Below, one piece after another: positions 36,315 to 47,597 of a stretch of DNA of 64,000 bases (position 1 is the stretch's first letter; each line of letters opens with the position of its first letter). A program made the translations under genes and the position numbers. This DNA is from Amyloporia xantha (taxonomy: Eukaryota; Basidiomycota; Agaricomycetes; Polyporales; Adustoporiaceae). The notes beneath the pieces are model-generated. The model was not told the origin of the DNA and did not search any database. It was given only the letters and a program-made list of their open reading frames with translations. Where the stretch lies: positions 62,001 through 126,000 of the forward strand of contig JAYKKR010000015.1 in NCBI GenBank assembly GCA_036971615.1, written 5' to 3'.

Positions 36315-37347
36315 GTCTGTTTTCGACCGACAACGAACAGACTGCGAGTCTAATGTGATATGAGATCAGAAGCGTCCTTCTCTGGGTTCCGAATATGTTT
36401 AAAAGGATGGGTTGGCTGAACTGTGGACACTTTATTTGATCTGGAAGAATGATTAGCTCAGTATCTACAAATGGGAAGGTATATGCCCACGATGAAGGAT
36501 GCAAACGGCGGTTTCTACAAGGAAGTGAGTCTTGTGTGCGAATGGGGGTGTGCTGAGCAGTCCGACAATTAGCGGGAGCATTTAACAGGTCTAACGAGTA
36601 GAGATGACCTACCGTCTTGGACCTAGTATCGGCGGCTGAGGTCGTTCGACCGTAGTCAGACGTGGGTGGGTGCAACAGAGGAATTGGGGAACCGCTGTGG
36701 TTAAATACTAGTCACTGGTGAGCGCTACGATGTGGCAGCCGCTCAGATACTAGGATCGTGTTAGGGCGCTCGCATGACACTCCTTGAACCTAATAAGACT
36801 GAAGTTAGTCTCCTGTCAGCATGGGTTGTATGACAGATAGGCAGGAGCTTACTGAACGTGAGTATTTTGGCAATAACCTGAGTATGTAGCCTCTTCGGTT
36901 ACTCGAATCGCGGTGTCAGCATGAAAGGACGCTGTATGATGTTGGTGTATGTTGGTGTACATGTGTGAATTAAGGCAAGAGCGCTTTGACTACTTTGAAG
37001 GCCTTGCTCTCGCGCAGAAAAGTTCGCTGCATGCCAATACATGCAATGCTAGAAGCAACACGATTCATACAACATATGTAAATTGGACAGAAGTCCAAAC
37101 ATTAGGAATAAGTCGGCTCAGGAGTGGCAACTTGCAAGAGACGGCCGGGATGGGCGCTAACTTTGCACGCGTAGGGCACGTGCTCGAATGGAACGCCACT
37201 ACATCATGGCAACCCCCAGTACGGCCTCAGGCCCTAATTCCGCCCACCTGCGAACCTTCTGACTACGTCCATCTCTTTTACACAATATCGCTGTATTCTC
37301 TCATATACCCGTCTCATTACTCTATTGTCTCTCTCTTCTATACAACC
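36315..37347. promoter_or_regulatory. Long divergent intergenic region between MYND and GLC8 genes
   Basis: This gap is 1033 bp, one of the longest here. It holds only short frames with no recognisable product. The last 80 bp before the GLC8 start are CT-rich with short TATA-like sequence (37300-37345). Confidence 0.4.
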
Positions 37348-38321
37348 ATGTCTACTGAAGTTATGCACGGTTCGCCGTCTCCTTCCCCTCACTATCCTCC
37401 CATGTCGCGAAACAACTCGAAGCCAAAGGGGATCTTGAAGAATGCCCCTCCAGCCCATTCTACAGCACAACAGTGAGTGATTTAGGTTTCATTGATATGT
37501 AGCAGTGTTAGATCGATCATCGTCAGTAGTCTCCAGTGGGATGAGGAGAATCTGGCGTTGACTGAGGCGCAGAAGGACAGTCAGATGAAGATCACGGAGC
37601 CCAAGACCCCTTATGTACGATACAATGCCGAAACCGATACCATAGAGAGTGGTGAGGATCTCGCAAGTACTCTGTAGTCTCTTCTTACACTGACCGACAC
37701 ACGTGCCGTGTTCATCCAGATATCCCCTCGCTCGATCTCAACGGCAGGACCGCCAGCCCAGGCGTCCCCTCGCCCATCCGTGGACAGTCACCATCCAGTA
37801 GCACTGGTGCCACAGGGGGTGGATCGGCACCCTCCTCTCGCCGTACATCGTTTTCAAGCCGTACATCGACGCCATCAGGGCGCGGGGGCAGCGGGAGCGG
37901 ACGGTCGAGCAGGAGCACCAGCTTCAATTTGCCGGACGATGCACGGGAGGTAATCAGGTTGGACGGGCGCCAGCCCGGAGACGAGGTCGAGTTTGAGGAG
38001 ATGGATGAAGAGAGTACGTATGCAGCTGACCTGGCTGCGGAACGGGTGCTAATTAACCGCTTATGTAGCTGCTGCCAAACACGCTGCGTTCCTCAGCGCC
38101 CGTGGAAGGCACTACTCTAACGAGGCCGAAGCGATGAAGGTTCGATCGTTGTATGTTGCATTGCCCCTAATGTGCTAACGTGATTGTCTTAGATGGCCGC
38201 AAAGTTGATGGAAGAAGAAGACGATGATGACATTTCAGTCGACCACAGTGTCGATGAAGATAGTATGATGTCAGTGGACGAGGATGTGCCAATGAAGGTC
38301 AACGGAGTGGCACACGCCTAG
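37348..38321 (+). CDS. GLC8: Protein phosphatase 1 inhibitor-2 (IPP-2/Glc8)
   Basis: Inhibitor-2 binds and modulates protein phosphatase 1. Exon 1 (from ATG 37348) encodes [20 protein letters not shown] and the PP1-binding element [12 protein letters not shown] later exon gives [38 protein letters not shown], then a Ser/Gly-rich linker and [20 protein letters not shown]. The helical inhibitory region is [33 protein letters not shown], ending KVNGVAHA. The KGILK, WDE.NL..TE and HYSNEA motifs occur in the family order. Four introns were joined. The R-HYSNEA region corresponds to the helix that covers the phosphatase active site. Confidence 0.93.
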
Positions 38322-38511
38322 TGATCGTTCGTTGGTCTACGAGAATATGAAAACGAAATTATACAAATGAGGGGTGGTTGGTTGTCGTCGTCGATGGGAT
38401 ACTCCTTCACCGGACGCTGTTTTCACTTTTGCCTCGCTGATAGTTGCATTGTATGTACAGTCAATCCTGTCTGGTGTTCCGATTGAATATACTGTATACC
38501 GAGTTTCAACG

Positions 38512-39200
38512 TCATGCAGTCGATTCTCGAAGCCTTGCAATTGCTACGACAACTAGCCCAGCTACCCCACCGACGACACCGCCGACGATGGCGCCAACGA
38601 GAGGTTTTGAGCCTGTCGATTCCACAACGACTCCCGAAGTCGCTGTTGATGACGGCAGCGTCGTGGACGTGTATGTCGCGCCTGTGACGTCCGCCGACGT
38701 CGGTATGTACAGGAGAAATTCGAGAATAAAGACATTGTCACCTGTGGCGTTGGTCACGTTGAAGACGAGCTCATGTTGGCCGGAGCTCAACAACGGTGAT
38801 TCAAAGCATGCAACACCATCTTGCTCCGTCGTTACGTTAGAGGGACTAGTATACGAGACGGGTGATGCCCCATCTATCGAGTAATACGAGGTGACATGCA
38901 ACCCAGATTCAAGTATGCCATATACGCCAACTTTGGTACCTGCGGGAGAACGTTCGAGGTAGGCAGTAACTACCCTCGAAAGTGAGAGGCCAGTAATAAG
39001 CCGCGGTTTTCTTGTCAGGTATATGAGCTGCTTTTAATCGCGTTGGGGAACGGAAGCGTGCTGAAGGGCCGGTTCCTGGTGGCATGCGGCTTTTGATTTC
39101 CCCTCGCACATGTTCGCATTGCATTGGAGTCCAGGTGGATAGCTAGAATGGCACAGAGTAGTGTGGTCGCCCTAACATGAGGGGAAAATGGCAATTCCAT
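38512..39200 (-). CDS. Predicted small single-pass membrane protein, Agaricomycete type (model uncertain)
   Basis: The C-terminal exon is clear. It reads back from the stop at 38512 as IARLRESTA, a glycine-rich transmembrane helix (PLVGAIVGGVVGGVAGLVVV), a Ser/Thr stalk and a beta-rich ectodomain (GTKVGVYGILESGLHVTSYY; GQHELVFNVTNATGDNVFIL) with predicted N-glycosylation sites (NVT, NAT). Agaricomycetes encode many secretory proteins with this ectodomain-stalk-helix layout and unknown role. A plausible first exon starts at 39200 (MELPFSPHVRATTLLCAIL), a signal-like sequence. The splice linking it to the ectodomain was not resolved, and the N-terminal half looks shorter than in related proteins. 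Confidence 0.5.
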
Positions 39201-39365
39201 GACTTAAGACAAAGTCATGTTTGCCTCCAGCTTTGCAGCGAATGCGGCAGCGCAGAATGGTCCTATGGAGATGTCGTTTGAATAGTCTAGCGTCGATTCA
39301 TGAAACCTTCTGTCACTTAGCTCAGTTTCGGCTCACTTTGCATCGTACAGTATGAGCGGTCGCCA

Positions 39366-40233
39366 ATGGCGGCTACCCTGTGCAGTCTTTTCGACACAAG
39401 AGCGAGGCACACACTGCTCACTAATACCTTAACCGAGATTTTGCGTGTGCACACGGATTGGCCGTCCAGGACGGCCTCCTTGAGCCCACTGGAGGTCGAT
39501 CCATCCTTCAATCTTGCGCTGAAGGATATTCCGTCGCTCGATGACCTTCACATGCTGCAGATCCGTCGAGTGCTGGCCGAGCGCTGCAGTATCTACGTGC
39601 AGGTGTTGCCTAGTAAAGCTGTCAAAACCCACAGTTGCTAATAGACAGAGGTGATACTCACTGCTGCTCCTCCAGCTCTAATCCTGATGTGATTATGATG
39701 CTGGCGACGTATATAGTTCCTAGCTCCTTCATATCTTCATTCTGGTGTCCCGCATACGGACCCATAGACAGCAGCAGCGGTTCAACGTTCAATACTCTGG
39801 CATGGATTCCGATGGCGTCGGGGGATTGTATGTGGGACACCAGGACCAAAAACAATATGAAGGGAAACGAAGCGTGCCCCTTTGAATCTTTCCGTACGCG
39901 CTGGTGGCAACGAAGCGATGATCGGGTGGCTCCGAAGGCGCGTTTCATTTCCATCATACCACGGCAATTGCACAGAGCTCGCCACATTTCGAGGCAACGT
40001 GCACACAGTGAGTGCTATGTCTTTCTCCGACCCAGTCACTCGTGCAGGTCATGATTGCTCCCTGCTCTGTGCTGGTGGATGATTGGTGTCGCCGGAGGTT
40101 TCGGGCATATGTCACACGATACGTTCTTGGGCACAAGGATGCGGACATGCTTGCAACTGGGACCTCTTCACGCGTTGCGATTGTGTCTCTTCCTTTCGTT
40201 GAACGGAGGTTTGTGTATAGTGAGCAAAACTGA
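39366..40233 (+). CDS. Hypothetical protein, multi-exon, not recognised
   Basis: Coding-like frames join with standard introns. Exon 1 (39366-39602) encodes MAATLCSLFDTRARHTLLTN ... RVLAERCSIYVQ. Acceptor TAATAG then gives TEVILTAAPPALIL. After one or more unresolved exons, LSVRAGGNEAMIGWLRRRVS ... TFRGNVHT is joined across GTGAGT...GCAG to VMIAPCSVLVDDWCRRRFRA and SSRVAIVSLPFVERRFVYSE, with the stop at 40233. Codon use and hydrophobic patterning look real, but no family was recognised. The gene would end only about 100 bp before the PTC5 start. The middle (39690-39870) is the weakest part. Confidence 0.45.
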
Positions 40234-40336
40234 CTCGTGTTCAACAGCTCTGTCGAAGCCCGCACATTGTTCTCCGACGTGGACGATCCGCGCTTTCCAG
40301 CACACCGCACTCCCTAGCAGCCGAACACAGGGCGGC

Positions 40337-42082
40337 ATGCTCAGACGCGCCTGGAAACCTATCGTCGGTACGGCGTTATTAGTCGGTGTACCCAGCTACT
40401 TCTACTATAGATACTCGTCCAAATCCACCGCCGAGACGTTCGATCTCTCCGTCAGAACGCGGGGGCCAGACGGTAAACCAGCCATGACCACGTACTCTGT
40501 TCCGCTACTGTCCAGAGACCAAGTTAATACACGTCTGACCGAGCACGCCGCATCGAAATCCACCCCACGGCCAGGTGGGATAATCTGGAAACAGGCTACT
40601 GCACACGTCTCATCGAACAACCCCATCGAGGATGCTCATGCTGAGGCTATCATACAGCGCGATCCATCCGACCTTGCGTCGCCGGGGGATCTGCTCTTCT
40701 TTGCCGTCATGGACGGACACGGAGGTCCACACACGTCTCGCTTACTCTCGAAAGTCTTGATACCTGCTGTCGCTCTGGAGCTAAATCAGCTCACGAAGGG
40801 CGCCCTTGAGTCGAAGCCAACGGGTCTACAGAGTCTGAAGTCGTTGCTCTACCCCACTGCTGCCACTCCAGTCCCGTTTGACTCTGATCCCGAACGGGTC
40901 ACACGAGCGATACAGACAGCGTTTCTGAACCTCGACGCGGAGCTCGTCAACGCCCCGCTTCGTATACTAGCGCAGCACGTCGACAAGCTGTCCCTGCAGA
41001 AGGGGGACATACCCGACCTCAGTCAGCATCCCATGGCGCTGGCAAGCATGCAGCCCGCTCTCTCAGGTGCGCAAACCGAAGCTGCTCACGATAGACCCTA
41101 CAGCGTTCAAGCCATTCTTAGGGAGTTGTGCCATCATGGCGTTGCTAGACACCGCACATCAGAACCTCTACGTCGCATGCACCGGTGATAGTCGTGCAGT
41201 TGCTGGTGTGTACGAAGAAGCAGAAAACGGCGAAGGCTCGTGGCGTGTGGAAGTGCTCAGCGAAGACCAGACAGGCCGGAATCTTAATGAACTGAAAAGG
41301 TACCTCTCTGCACTCATCTAGCGTGGACAGCGCTGACTGTAGCATTGACAGAGTGCAGTCGGAGCACCCTCGAGACGAAGCCGACACCGTCATCATGCGT
41401 GGTCGCGTACTCGGCGGGTTGGAACCCACTCGAGCATTCGGAGATTCGCGGTATAAATGGCCTGGAGAGGTACAAGCGATGTATACAAAATTATTTTATA
41501 GTGATGATCATCCGCTCACCGAAAATTGATAGTTTGAACAAAGCGTTCCTGGAAGGCAACAACGAACCGATGCGATCAACCCCCTCATTGCTGAAGACAC
41601 CACCGTACGTGACCTCCAGACCCGAGGTGACCCACCGTAAACTCTCATTCCTGCCGCTCGGGGACACTCCTAAACCGAAATCAACACTGCGCTTCGTAGT
41701 CCTGGCCACTGACGGCCTTTGGGACGAGCTTTCCTCGGAAGAAGTTGTCGGCCTTGTGGGCGGCTACCTCGCGGGACTAAAGGGCTCAATTCCCAAATCA
41801 TCTCTGCCTGCTCTTGTGCGTACTTCTGCTGGCTCGCCAACGGTGCAGGGCAAGAACCAGCGCCAGAGGGGCGCCGAGGGCGCGTGGGCGTTTGTGGATG
41901 AGAACGTCGGCACACATCTCATCCGGAATGCGCTGGGCGGAGCGAACGAGGATAAGTTGCGGCAGCTTCTCAGCATTCCTGCTCCGTATTCCAGGAACTA
42001 TCGGGATGACATCACTGTCACGGTCGTGTGGTGGGAAGATGGACGCGAGCCTGTATCTGAGCAAGTCAAGTCCAAGTTGTAA
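40337..42082 (+). CDS. PTC5: Mitochondrial PP2C-type protein phosphatase, Ptc5/pyruvate dehydrogenase phosphatase-like
   Basis: Ptc5-type PP2Cs dephosphorylate mitochondrial enzymes such as the pyruvate dehydrogenase E1 subunit. The start at 40337 gives a basic leader and membrane helix (MLRRAWKPIVGTALLVGVPS). PP2C motifs follow: SSNNPIEDAHAE, FFAVMDGHGGPHTSRLLSK, a GSCAIMALL beta strand, YVACTGDSRAVAGVYEE, LEPTRAFGDSRYKWPGE, LRFVVLATDGLWDELSSEEV and NYRDDITVTVVWWEDG. The metal-binding aspartates of DGHGG, DG(L)W and RDD are all present. Three introns are needed. One joins VQAI to LNKAFLEGNNEPM (donor GTATAC, acceptor GATAG). The mitochondrial location is inferred from the leader and family. 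Confidence 0.9.
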
Positions 42083-42223
42083 TTACTGGAGTATAATACA
42101 GCGTGACGATGCCCAGAAAGATGAGAGTTACGCGTTGCAGCAAGATACTCTAAGGTGATTGACCAAGAAAACGAGCTACCGCCTGAAGCACATACACACG
42201 ATGCAGACGTTGATTTGGCCAAA

Positions 42224-44515
42224 TTACACTATGAACCTTTTCTTCTTTCCATATCGAAGCCTAGGAGTACTGGGGTCTCGACGCTGCCGCAGGTTGTCAC
42301 TACCCTTTACCCTGTTGTATGGATTTTGGCCCGAGTTTAGGAACCGTGACTGTTTCCGGTCTCTTGCCAGACCCGACGATGTGTCTGCGGCGATGGGCGT
42401 ACGTGCCCATTCGGTGAGAGACTCGTCATCGTCCCGGTCAACGTCAGGGGACTTGCGCTTCTTGGAGCTATCACCCTCCTTTGCTTTCGCTTTCGTCCCG
42501 TAGAAGCTACTCGCAGGTATTGATGAAGAGAGCAGAGAGGTGGACGCTGTTCCTTGAACAGGCGGAGCAGGAGTGCTTATTGATGGCGACGGCATCAATG
42601 ATGAAGCAGGAGACGTGCCCCGTATATCTCCGTTCGTCTTGGGCTCCTCGATTTTCTCTCCCATATCGTCGTCGTCGTCGTCGTCATACTGTGCCAGACT
42701 CTGCAGAGCACTAGTAGGGCTCCGTGCTGCTGCCGCAATCCTTTTCTTCAACAGCTCGGCCTGCGGGTCGTTCACAGAGGATTGGCGCTTTGAATCGTGT
42801 GTGGACGATCCAGCCACAGGGGACGGCGAAGGAAGCTGTGGACCAATGAAGGGCGCAGGTGTCTTCGACTTGGAACGTCGGCCGTTGTCCTCGTCATCGC
42901 TGTCGACGATCTTCCGCTTCTTCATGCTGGCGACAAGACCCGTTTTCGGAGGCGCTGCAGGGCTCTCCACAGCCTTCACCGCAGCCTCTAGCGCCTGGCC
43001 CTTGTCACGGATGTAGAACAGGATATACGCATTCCGCATACCCGTCGGAGCACCATGATGCCGCGTGACAGACTCGTCATTCATCTCGTACCACTGCCCG
43101 TCCGAGCCCTTGACGTGTGCGTAATAATGTCCCGAATTAGGACCGCCTCCGGCATGCGATATTACTCCGTAGAGTGAATATGTCGGGCCATGCTGGCCAC
43201 TGCTCATTATCGGCTGCAGTGACAGCCGCTCGTCGTACTTGACGGGATGGCTTATTTTGCGCCCCATCGGAGAAAATCGCTTGAGGTGCATTGTGAGGAC
43301 GAGTGGCGCCTCGTGAAGTGTGAATTGCTTTTCAGCCGCAACTGGCTTCTTACATCTGCCAGATGAAATGTAAGAGAAAGAGAGGCTTCTATCTACTGAT
43401 TGCTTACTTTTCACATTTATATTTGTCGGCACCCTTTAGGTGGTCGACAGCAACAAACTTGCGAAGTGCCTCCTTTAGGCCGTTGACGCCGTAGATGTCA
43501 ATGCTGAGGTCAAGGACACTGTCGAATGTGTCACTGTTATGTCCACATTCCGTACAGGTCACTCTTGACCGCAACCGCCCGCCGAATATCTTGTGGACCC
43601 ATGTTGTTTCGGCCAGTTTTGGGTCTAGTTTTCTATACATTCCCTAATCAGCAAAGGTTCTGCGTACAGAGCGTAATAATGTCTCACGGTGGATATCCTG
43701 CTAAGCAGGATTTCTGAAGCGCGTCGATCGCATACCGAAGGAACTCGTGTGAGTCCTCCTGTCGACCTCGGCGCATGTGCTTCGCAATCACTGGTGACCC
43801 TGGTTAACGAGAATCCTGGAAGCCATATATAAGAACGTACCTTGCAGTTTGGTCGTGATGGGATACGGCGCAAACGAGTGATGTTTCCGGTGAGACTCCA
43901 CCATGACTTGTCGAAGGGAACAAGCCATGCAAAACGCGCCCTTTGGCACGCGACCTATGTAAGTGAACGTGGGTTAGATCCATCCAGGGATACGAGGGAA
44001 GTGTTTGAGCATACATGGATCACCCTTCGTGTGCACAAGTAGGACATGCAGCAATGGAGGCGTATGCAGTAGACATTGCAACGCGCTATTTAGGAAGCAC
44101 GTGTTCCCTGTGTTGTGGAGCCCCGAGCCAACAACAGTGCCTTTGGGCCAGGCCGTGTCAAGGTTGCCGGTGTAGAGGTGCTTTCCCGAGGTCGTCGATG
44201 GATGTGAGGACTTCGGGGACTGCGTCGATGTCGAGTACGCTCCCTTTCTTGTTTCCAATGACTGAATGAAGACCGATAATACGTATCATAACGCCCGACC
44301 GTATGTCACAGAGCACTGACCTCCACTTTGGGCGTCTTCGGTGTACCATTGATGGGTTGGTACTTCCCCTCCTCGATGGCCAAAGCCCCAGATGAAGAGC
44401 CCTCGACAAACTCAATCGGTGGGGGTAGCAAACTTTTAAATGCCTCGATATCTTTGGCGGGGCGATACTGCTCTTCCGAGAAACCAGACGTCGGCATGAG
44501 TGGCGAAGCTAGCAT
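42224..44515 (-). CDS. Ubiquitin carboxyl-terminal hydrolase (USP family, USP36/42-like)
   Basis: This is a cysteine protease that removes ubiquitin from substrates. The ATG at 44515 ([20 protein letters not shown]) is the first real start; upstream frame has only GTG. The Cys box is [20 protein letters not shown] followed by CLLHTPPLL. Then come a [15 protein letters not shown] box, the zinc-binding pairs CTECGHNSD and [27 protein letters not shown], and the His box [15 protein letters not shown] with [10 protein letters not shown] long lysine- and acid-rich C-terminal tail, with a poly-Asp run from a GTC repeat at about 42667-42690, suggests nuclear or nucleolar location, as for USP36/Ubp16. 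Catalytic Cys and His are present. About eight exons; the piece between the N-terminal exon and the Cys box is less certain. Confidence 0.9.
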
Positions 44516-45015
44516 TTTAGCAGATCTGCGTGTGGCGATATCTGGAGTGGCGTGTGGCAAGCCGCGTCGGAACGCAGGTGCTAGGAATCGGAGATGCAGC
44601 ACGCGCTATATGATGGAGGGAGGGAAAGAGGGCGGGCGGTAAAGCAGGAACTGGGAGTGTAGTGAAAGCCGCAAAGCCACGGGAAGTGGCGATGAGATAT
44701 TTCTCTCACGTGATCTTTCACAACACCGGGCCACTCGCTGCCGCCAAAAGATATCGCTCCCAACCATCCATCTCAATCCCTTTGAGCAGGCGAGGAGTCC
44801 TATAATGTCTGGCATCAAAATGTAATTCACGGACTGGATAGAACAGGTATATTACAGTGAATATCGAAAGCACAATACACAAAGAAGACCAAAAACACGT
44901 ACTACGCAGGCTACATTACCAAGAGCAGTTGTACTACAGTAGTCGATACAGCAGAGAGATGGGATGGATTATTAAGGAACACTATAATAGAGGTCGTACC
45001 GCATGCCAGAAGCCG
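44516..45015. other. Intergenic gap
   Basis: About 500 bp between two minus-strand genes. It holds the USP gene promoter and the 3' flank of the C2H2 gene. No further gene was recognised. Confidence 0.4.
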
Positions 45016-46583
45016 TTATGCAACTTGGAGAAAGGATCCGTAATCATGGCCACCAAGCGGTGTGCCACGCGATTGATGGGCTCCTAGGACATATTGAGTA
45101 CTCGGTGCACCTTGTGATCGGGGGAGAACAGAATGAAAGCTGTGTGCCGCTTGTAGCATCCCTGGCGGGGGATTGGGGCTCGCTGCAGAAGATCGCGAAA
45201 TGAATGACCGTGGCGACGAGCCAGCTGGAGATGCAGGTGCGACCATGAGATTGTTTACGAAGGGGACAGGCGGTTCGCTGGACCAGACATAGTTCTGGAT
45301 CGGGACATCGTCAGGAGAAAGAGTGGTTCCTATCGTGAATTCAGTGAATTCATGGGACGCAATGGGATCAAGTCCCCCTGTGACAAACACGTCAGATTAT
45401 ATTCCAAACAATCACGCAAATGACACGTACAATTAAATTCATCGAGTCCACCTAAATGTTCAGGGGACATCTCTTCTTTGGTGACACCAGAGGTGCCATA
45501 GTTCGTTCCATATACTACAGGCTGGAGAGAGGGGTATGGTGACAGCATGTCCTGGACGCCAGCGGCCATAAACCCAGATGGCGAAACCGAAGAGCCATCG
45601 TGTTGGCCGAGAGAAGCGACTTTGGAGGGAAACCCGGAGAGGTCGTATGAATAGCCATTCGAACCGTTACCGGAGCCGGTGTAGAACGAGCCTGAGGAGC
45701 TACCAGTGTAACGGGTCGATGTCGACATGGAGGACGCTTGTGACGAACCACCGTAGGAGTCGTAAGAGCTAGCTGAAGACATCCTCGAGGAACCGCTCGA
45801 ATCGGGACTGGGAACGTTGTTGCCTTCGTCCTCCGACGAAGTGTAGACAGGAGTCTCCCGCTTGATCTGCAATGTCTTGCGCTCACGAACAGGTCCATCC
45901 GCTCTCTGCGAGGACCCACTCTTGCTAGACGCAAACCTCTTGTAGTCCTCGATGTTGATAGTAGAAGCGTCAATGTTGTGTTTACCCTTCAGGTGTGTGA
46001 CGTAAGACGAAGGACGCTTAATTCTGCAAAGACATCAGCGACTGTTGTCACCCGATAGTCAGACGTGGGATTACGCACGACGTCAGACATATCGGGCACT
46101 CAAATCCTATCAACGAACTGTGCTTCTCCCGCCTGTGACGAGAGCACGAAGATGGATCGCCAAATGCAGCAGTGCAATGGTCAATGCCACATTTATGTGG
46201 CTTTCGTTTCGAGCTAGATGCGCCACGCAGAGGGATGTTGATGAGAATGCGGAAGACAGAATAAACGCCACAACGTACTGTACGTTCATATGCGTCCTCA
46301 AGGCGGTCCGCTGACCGAAAGCCTTGTCGCACACTTTGCATTGATACGGTCTATGAAAAATCACGGTCAGTAAGAAGTTGTACAAACAGTCAACAATGGG
46401 GCCTACTTGATTCCACTATGGATCGCTTCATGACGAGTTAGGTCGCCTTTGCGTCTGAAGAACTTGGAGCATTCTGAACATGAATGTCCCTACAGATGTA
46501 AGGAAGCGAGGAGGTTGACGACAGGGCGTGAGTATGCGAAGGCAAACAGAATTTACAACGGTAGTTCTCACCTTTTCAGTCAT
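45016..46583 (-). CDS. C2H2 zinc-finger transcription factor with four fingers
   Basis: The start codon lies in a 12-nt exon (46572-46583, MTEK) joined over an 82-bp intron to GHSCSECSKFFRRKGDLTRH. Four fingers follow. The first is CSEC...H-x3-H. The second, YQCKVCDKAFGQRTALRTHM, is completed by NVH from the next exon. The third, HKCGIDHCTAAFGDPSSCSR with HRREKH, has wider spacing. The fourth, FECPICLTSIKRPSSYVTHL with KGKH, is atypical. After the fingers come a Ser/Tyr/Gly-rich region (SSASSYDSYGGSSQASSMST) and an ordered C-terminal part (GLDPIASHEFTEFTIGTTLS ... GGHDYGSFLQVA). It is probably a nuclear DNA-binding regulator; target genes are unknown. Confidence 0.85.
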
Positions 46584-47597
46584 ATTGGTCGTGATTCACG
46601 TGAACGCCGGAAAGGTTTATGTAAAGGGGGTATGTGAACGTGGATGCGAAAGAGTAAAGGTCTGCAAGTGGAAGTGGCAAGCGGAAAGTGGACGTGTAAG
46701 TGGAAGGAAAAGAAGTAAAGGCAAAAGAACAAATGCGCTGCACTGTTCAAAAGGGTTTCGGAGTGCCAAACAAATGGGCCACTGTCAACAGGCCAACGGG
46801 TGGAACACTCAGTATTACCAAATCGAGAGGCCAAAGCTGCCTGCAGTCTACGAGCCTCGGGGAGCGGCACCAGAACGTGTCGACCGGGGTGATAAAAGAG
46901 CGTCTGAGGAAAGGGTGGCACAGATACCGCGCTGCTAGGTTCTTAAAGCTCTCGGACTCGTACGAAGAGGTCATCCGGCATCCGACGATCGAGGGAGAAG
47001 GCGCGCCATTATTGTCTTTGCCAGACGGTACAAATGACGGGAAAGGGGTGTTGAGTAGAACGAGATATGGGCTCAGAACAATTGTCGGAATTATCACTGA
47101 CGACGTGCTCGTGCAGCGGACAAGGAGGCCATCTAGATGCAGCAGACCTCAAACCCCGATGGCCTTGCCAAATATAGAAATTCGGGATCTGAGATCATCG
47201 AACAAAGCGTCGGCGCTTGTGTTAAAGCCAGGAGGCGTTGGGTAGCCGCAAGGCTCCCTCATAGCCGCCACTCGGCAATGAAGGGTATAACAATATCAGA
47301 TTGATCGTTCAGAAAAGTTCTAGGTCACGAACCAGTTTATAAAGCGTGTGTTTTATTCCATTGCGTAGTAAGGGGACTGATAGAATGGCGAGAATATTCC
47401 CAATCAAATATTAGCACTAGTCAACGCTGGTCGGGTAGCAGGGGCATGCAGTGAGAGAATACAACGGTCGACAGATACAGATTTACAAGAAAAGCTTACA
47501 ACCAACACCATCCTCTGCTTGCTACGATCGTACGGGCCTTTGACTACACCCCTAAACTTCAGACATTGTCTCTAGACATGCGACATGCCCCTAACTC
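46584..47597. other. Long intergenic region upstream of C2H2 factor
   Basis: About 1014 bp between two minus-strand genes. A plus-strand frame of 181 codons (46700-47245) and antisense frames exist but have no signal, domain or intron logic. I treat the stretch as the regulatory and untranslated leader region of the C2H2 gene plus the 3' flank of the F-box gene. Confidence 0.35.

Noticed and set aside
42667..42690. GTC trinucleotide repeat as a possible CRISPR-like or regulatory array
   Set aside because: It encodes a poly-Asp run in the deubiquitinase tail and is an ordinary coding microsatellite.
46700..47245. 181-codon plus-strand frame
   Set aside because: No recognisable domain, no intron evidence, and it lies in the leader region of the C2H2 gene. 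Kept only as intergenic sequence.
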